Below, one piece after another: positions 5,516 through 5,798 of a DNA stretch of 5,798 nt. The DNA is from Ktedonobacteraceae bacterium. Lineage in GTDB: Bacteria > Chloroflexota > Ktedonobacteria > Ktedonobacterales > Ktedonobacteraceae. Positions within the stretch are counted from its first letter, which is position 1; each line of letters opens with the position of its first letter. The position numbers and the translations under genes were made by a program. The stretch covers positions 1-5,798 of the forward strand of contig JADBKA010000279.1 of the NCBI GenBank assembly GCA_014896635.1, read 5' to 3'. Below the pieces are notes generated by a model, which saw nothing but the letters and a program-made list of their open reading frames with translations, ran no database searches and was not told where the DNA came from.

Positions 5516-5798
5516 ATGTTGCCGGATCGTCCCCGCACTACACGCCGTGTACGTATACAACCCCGGCATATTAGAAAAATACTGCTTTATGTACTCGCAG
5601 CAATCGCTGCAACCATCGCAATTTTTCCTTTATACTGGGTATTCGTCACTTCTCTGCTGACGCAGCGTAGTGCCTTCGATGTCGTACCGCACTTTCTGCC
5701 CGACTGGCAGTGGTCGAATTACGTTCACGCCTGGAACATGGCGCCCTGGGTCCGCTACTTTTTCAACAGTATCCTGGTCTCGCTGTGTACAGTGGTGC
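5516..5798 (+). CDS. Carbohydrate ABC transporter permease, MalG/UgpE type (partial)
   Basis: Second channel subunit of the same importer, cut by the right edge after 94 codons out of a usual length of about 270-300. The start is set by AAAGGAG (5504-5510), five bases before ATG. Visible landmarks are an Arg-rich N-terminus, a first membrane segment at about residues 22-47 ending FPLYWVFVTSL (37-47), then the periplasmic PHFLPDWQWSNYVHAW (58-73) and WVRYFFNSILVSL (78-90), which leads into the second membrane segment. FPLYW and the FxNS-I-V-S pattern are characteristic of the family. It is co-transcribed with the upstream permease. The EAA loop and the rest lie outside the window. Confidence 0.93.
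   Translation, partial: MLPDRPRTTRRVRIQPRHIRKILLYVLAAIAATIAIFPLYWVFVTSLLTQRSAFDVVPHFLPDWQWSNYVHAWNMAPWVRYFFNSILVSLCTVV

Noticed and set aside
1..5798. CRISPR arrays, tRNA or rRNA genes, insertion sequence with transposase
   Set aside because: No regularly spaced repeats, no cloverleaf-like or rRNA-like segment, and no transposase motif or terminal inverted repeats were seen on either strand.
1..5798. Avoidance of CCCGGG in the window as proof of XcyI-like specificity
   Set aside because: No CCCGGG was noticed, but about one is expected by chance in 5.8 kb, so its absence carries no weight.

Overview
The window looks like a bacterial chromosome in which a foreign, lower-GC restriction-modification gene sits between two ordinary housekeeping or transport blocks. 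The host cannot be named from the sequence. A cytidylate kinase, a two-permease sugar ABC importer, mixed codon use and flanking genes near 60-68% GC in sampled lines would suit a soil bacterium such as a Chloroflexota (Ktedonobacteria-like) member, but this is an impression only.

Left block (1-823, minus strand): cmk (cytidylate kinase) is complete. Its stop codon overlaps a possible ATG of a next gene that runs off the left edge. A sharp extended -10 promoter lies about 95 bases upstream of cmk. Behind it, also on the minus strand (821-1141), is a 106-residue ORF whose second half resembles the C-terminal half of a TIR domain. It has no good ribosome site and may be a remnant.

Centre (1142-3869, plus strand): one 876-codon gene joins a complete amino-methyltransferase (DPFAGVG and TSPPY motifs, probably N4-cytosine) to a C-terminal PD-(D/E)XK nuclease of about 345 residues that recalls the XcyI-type type II endonucleases. 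It appears to be a restriction-modification system in one polypeptide, in the order methyltransferase then nuclease. Its sampled GC is about 42%, well below both flanks, which suggests horizontal acquisition. No control gene or separate partner gene accompanies it. This is the most interesting object in the window.

Scar region (3870-4533): no intact gene is visible. It holds a 10-bp direct repeat at the end of the fusion gene, a run of coding-like sequence broken across three frames (3927-4270) ending in an Uma2-like tail, and directly next to that a 24-codon piece of a NarL-type response-regulator receiver domain on the opposite strand. This reads as a graveyard of gene fragments, typical of an insertion hot spot. 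Its right end carries the probable promoter and leader of the next operon.

Right block (4534-5798, plus strand): two membrane permease genes of a carbohydrate ABC importer (MalF/UgpA type, then MalG/UgpE type), 13 bases apart and each with a good ribosome site. The second runs off the right edge. Substrate-binding protein and ATPase genes are not in the window.
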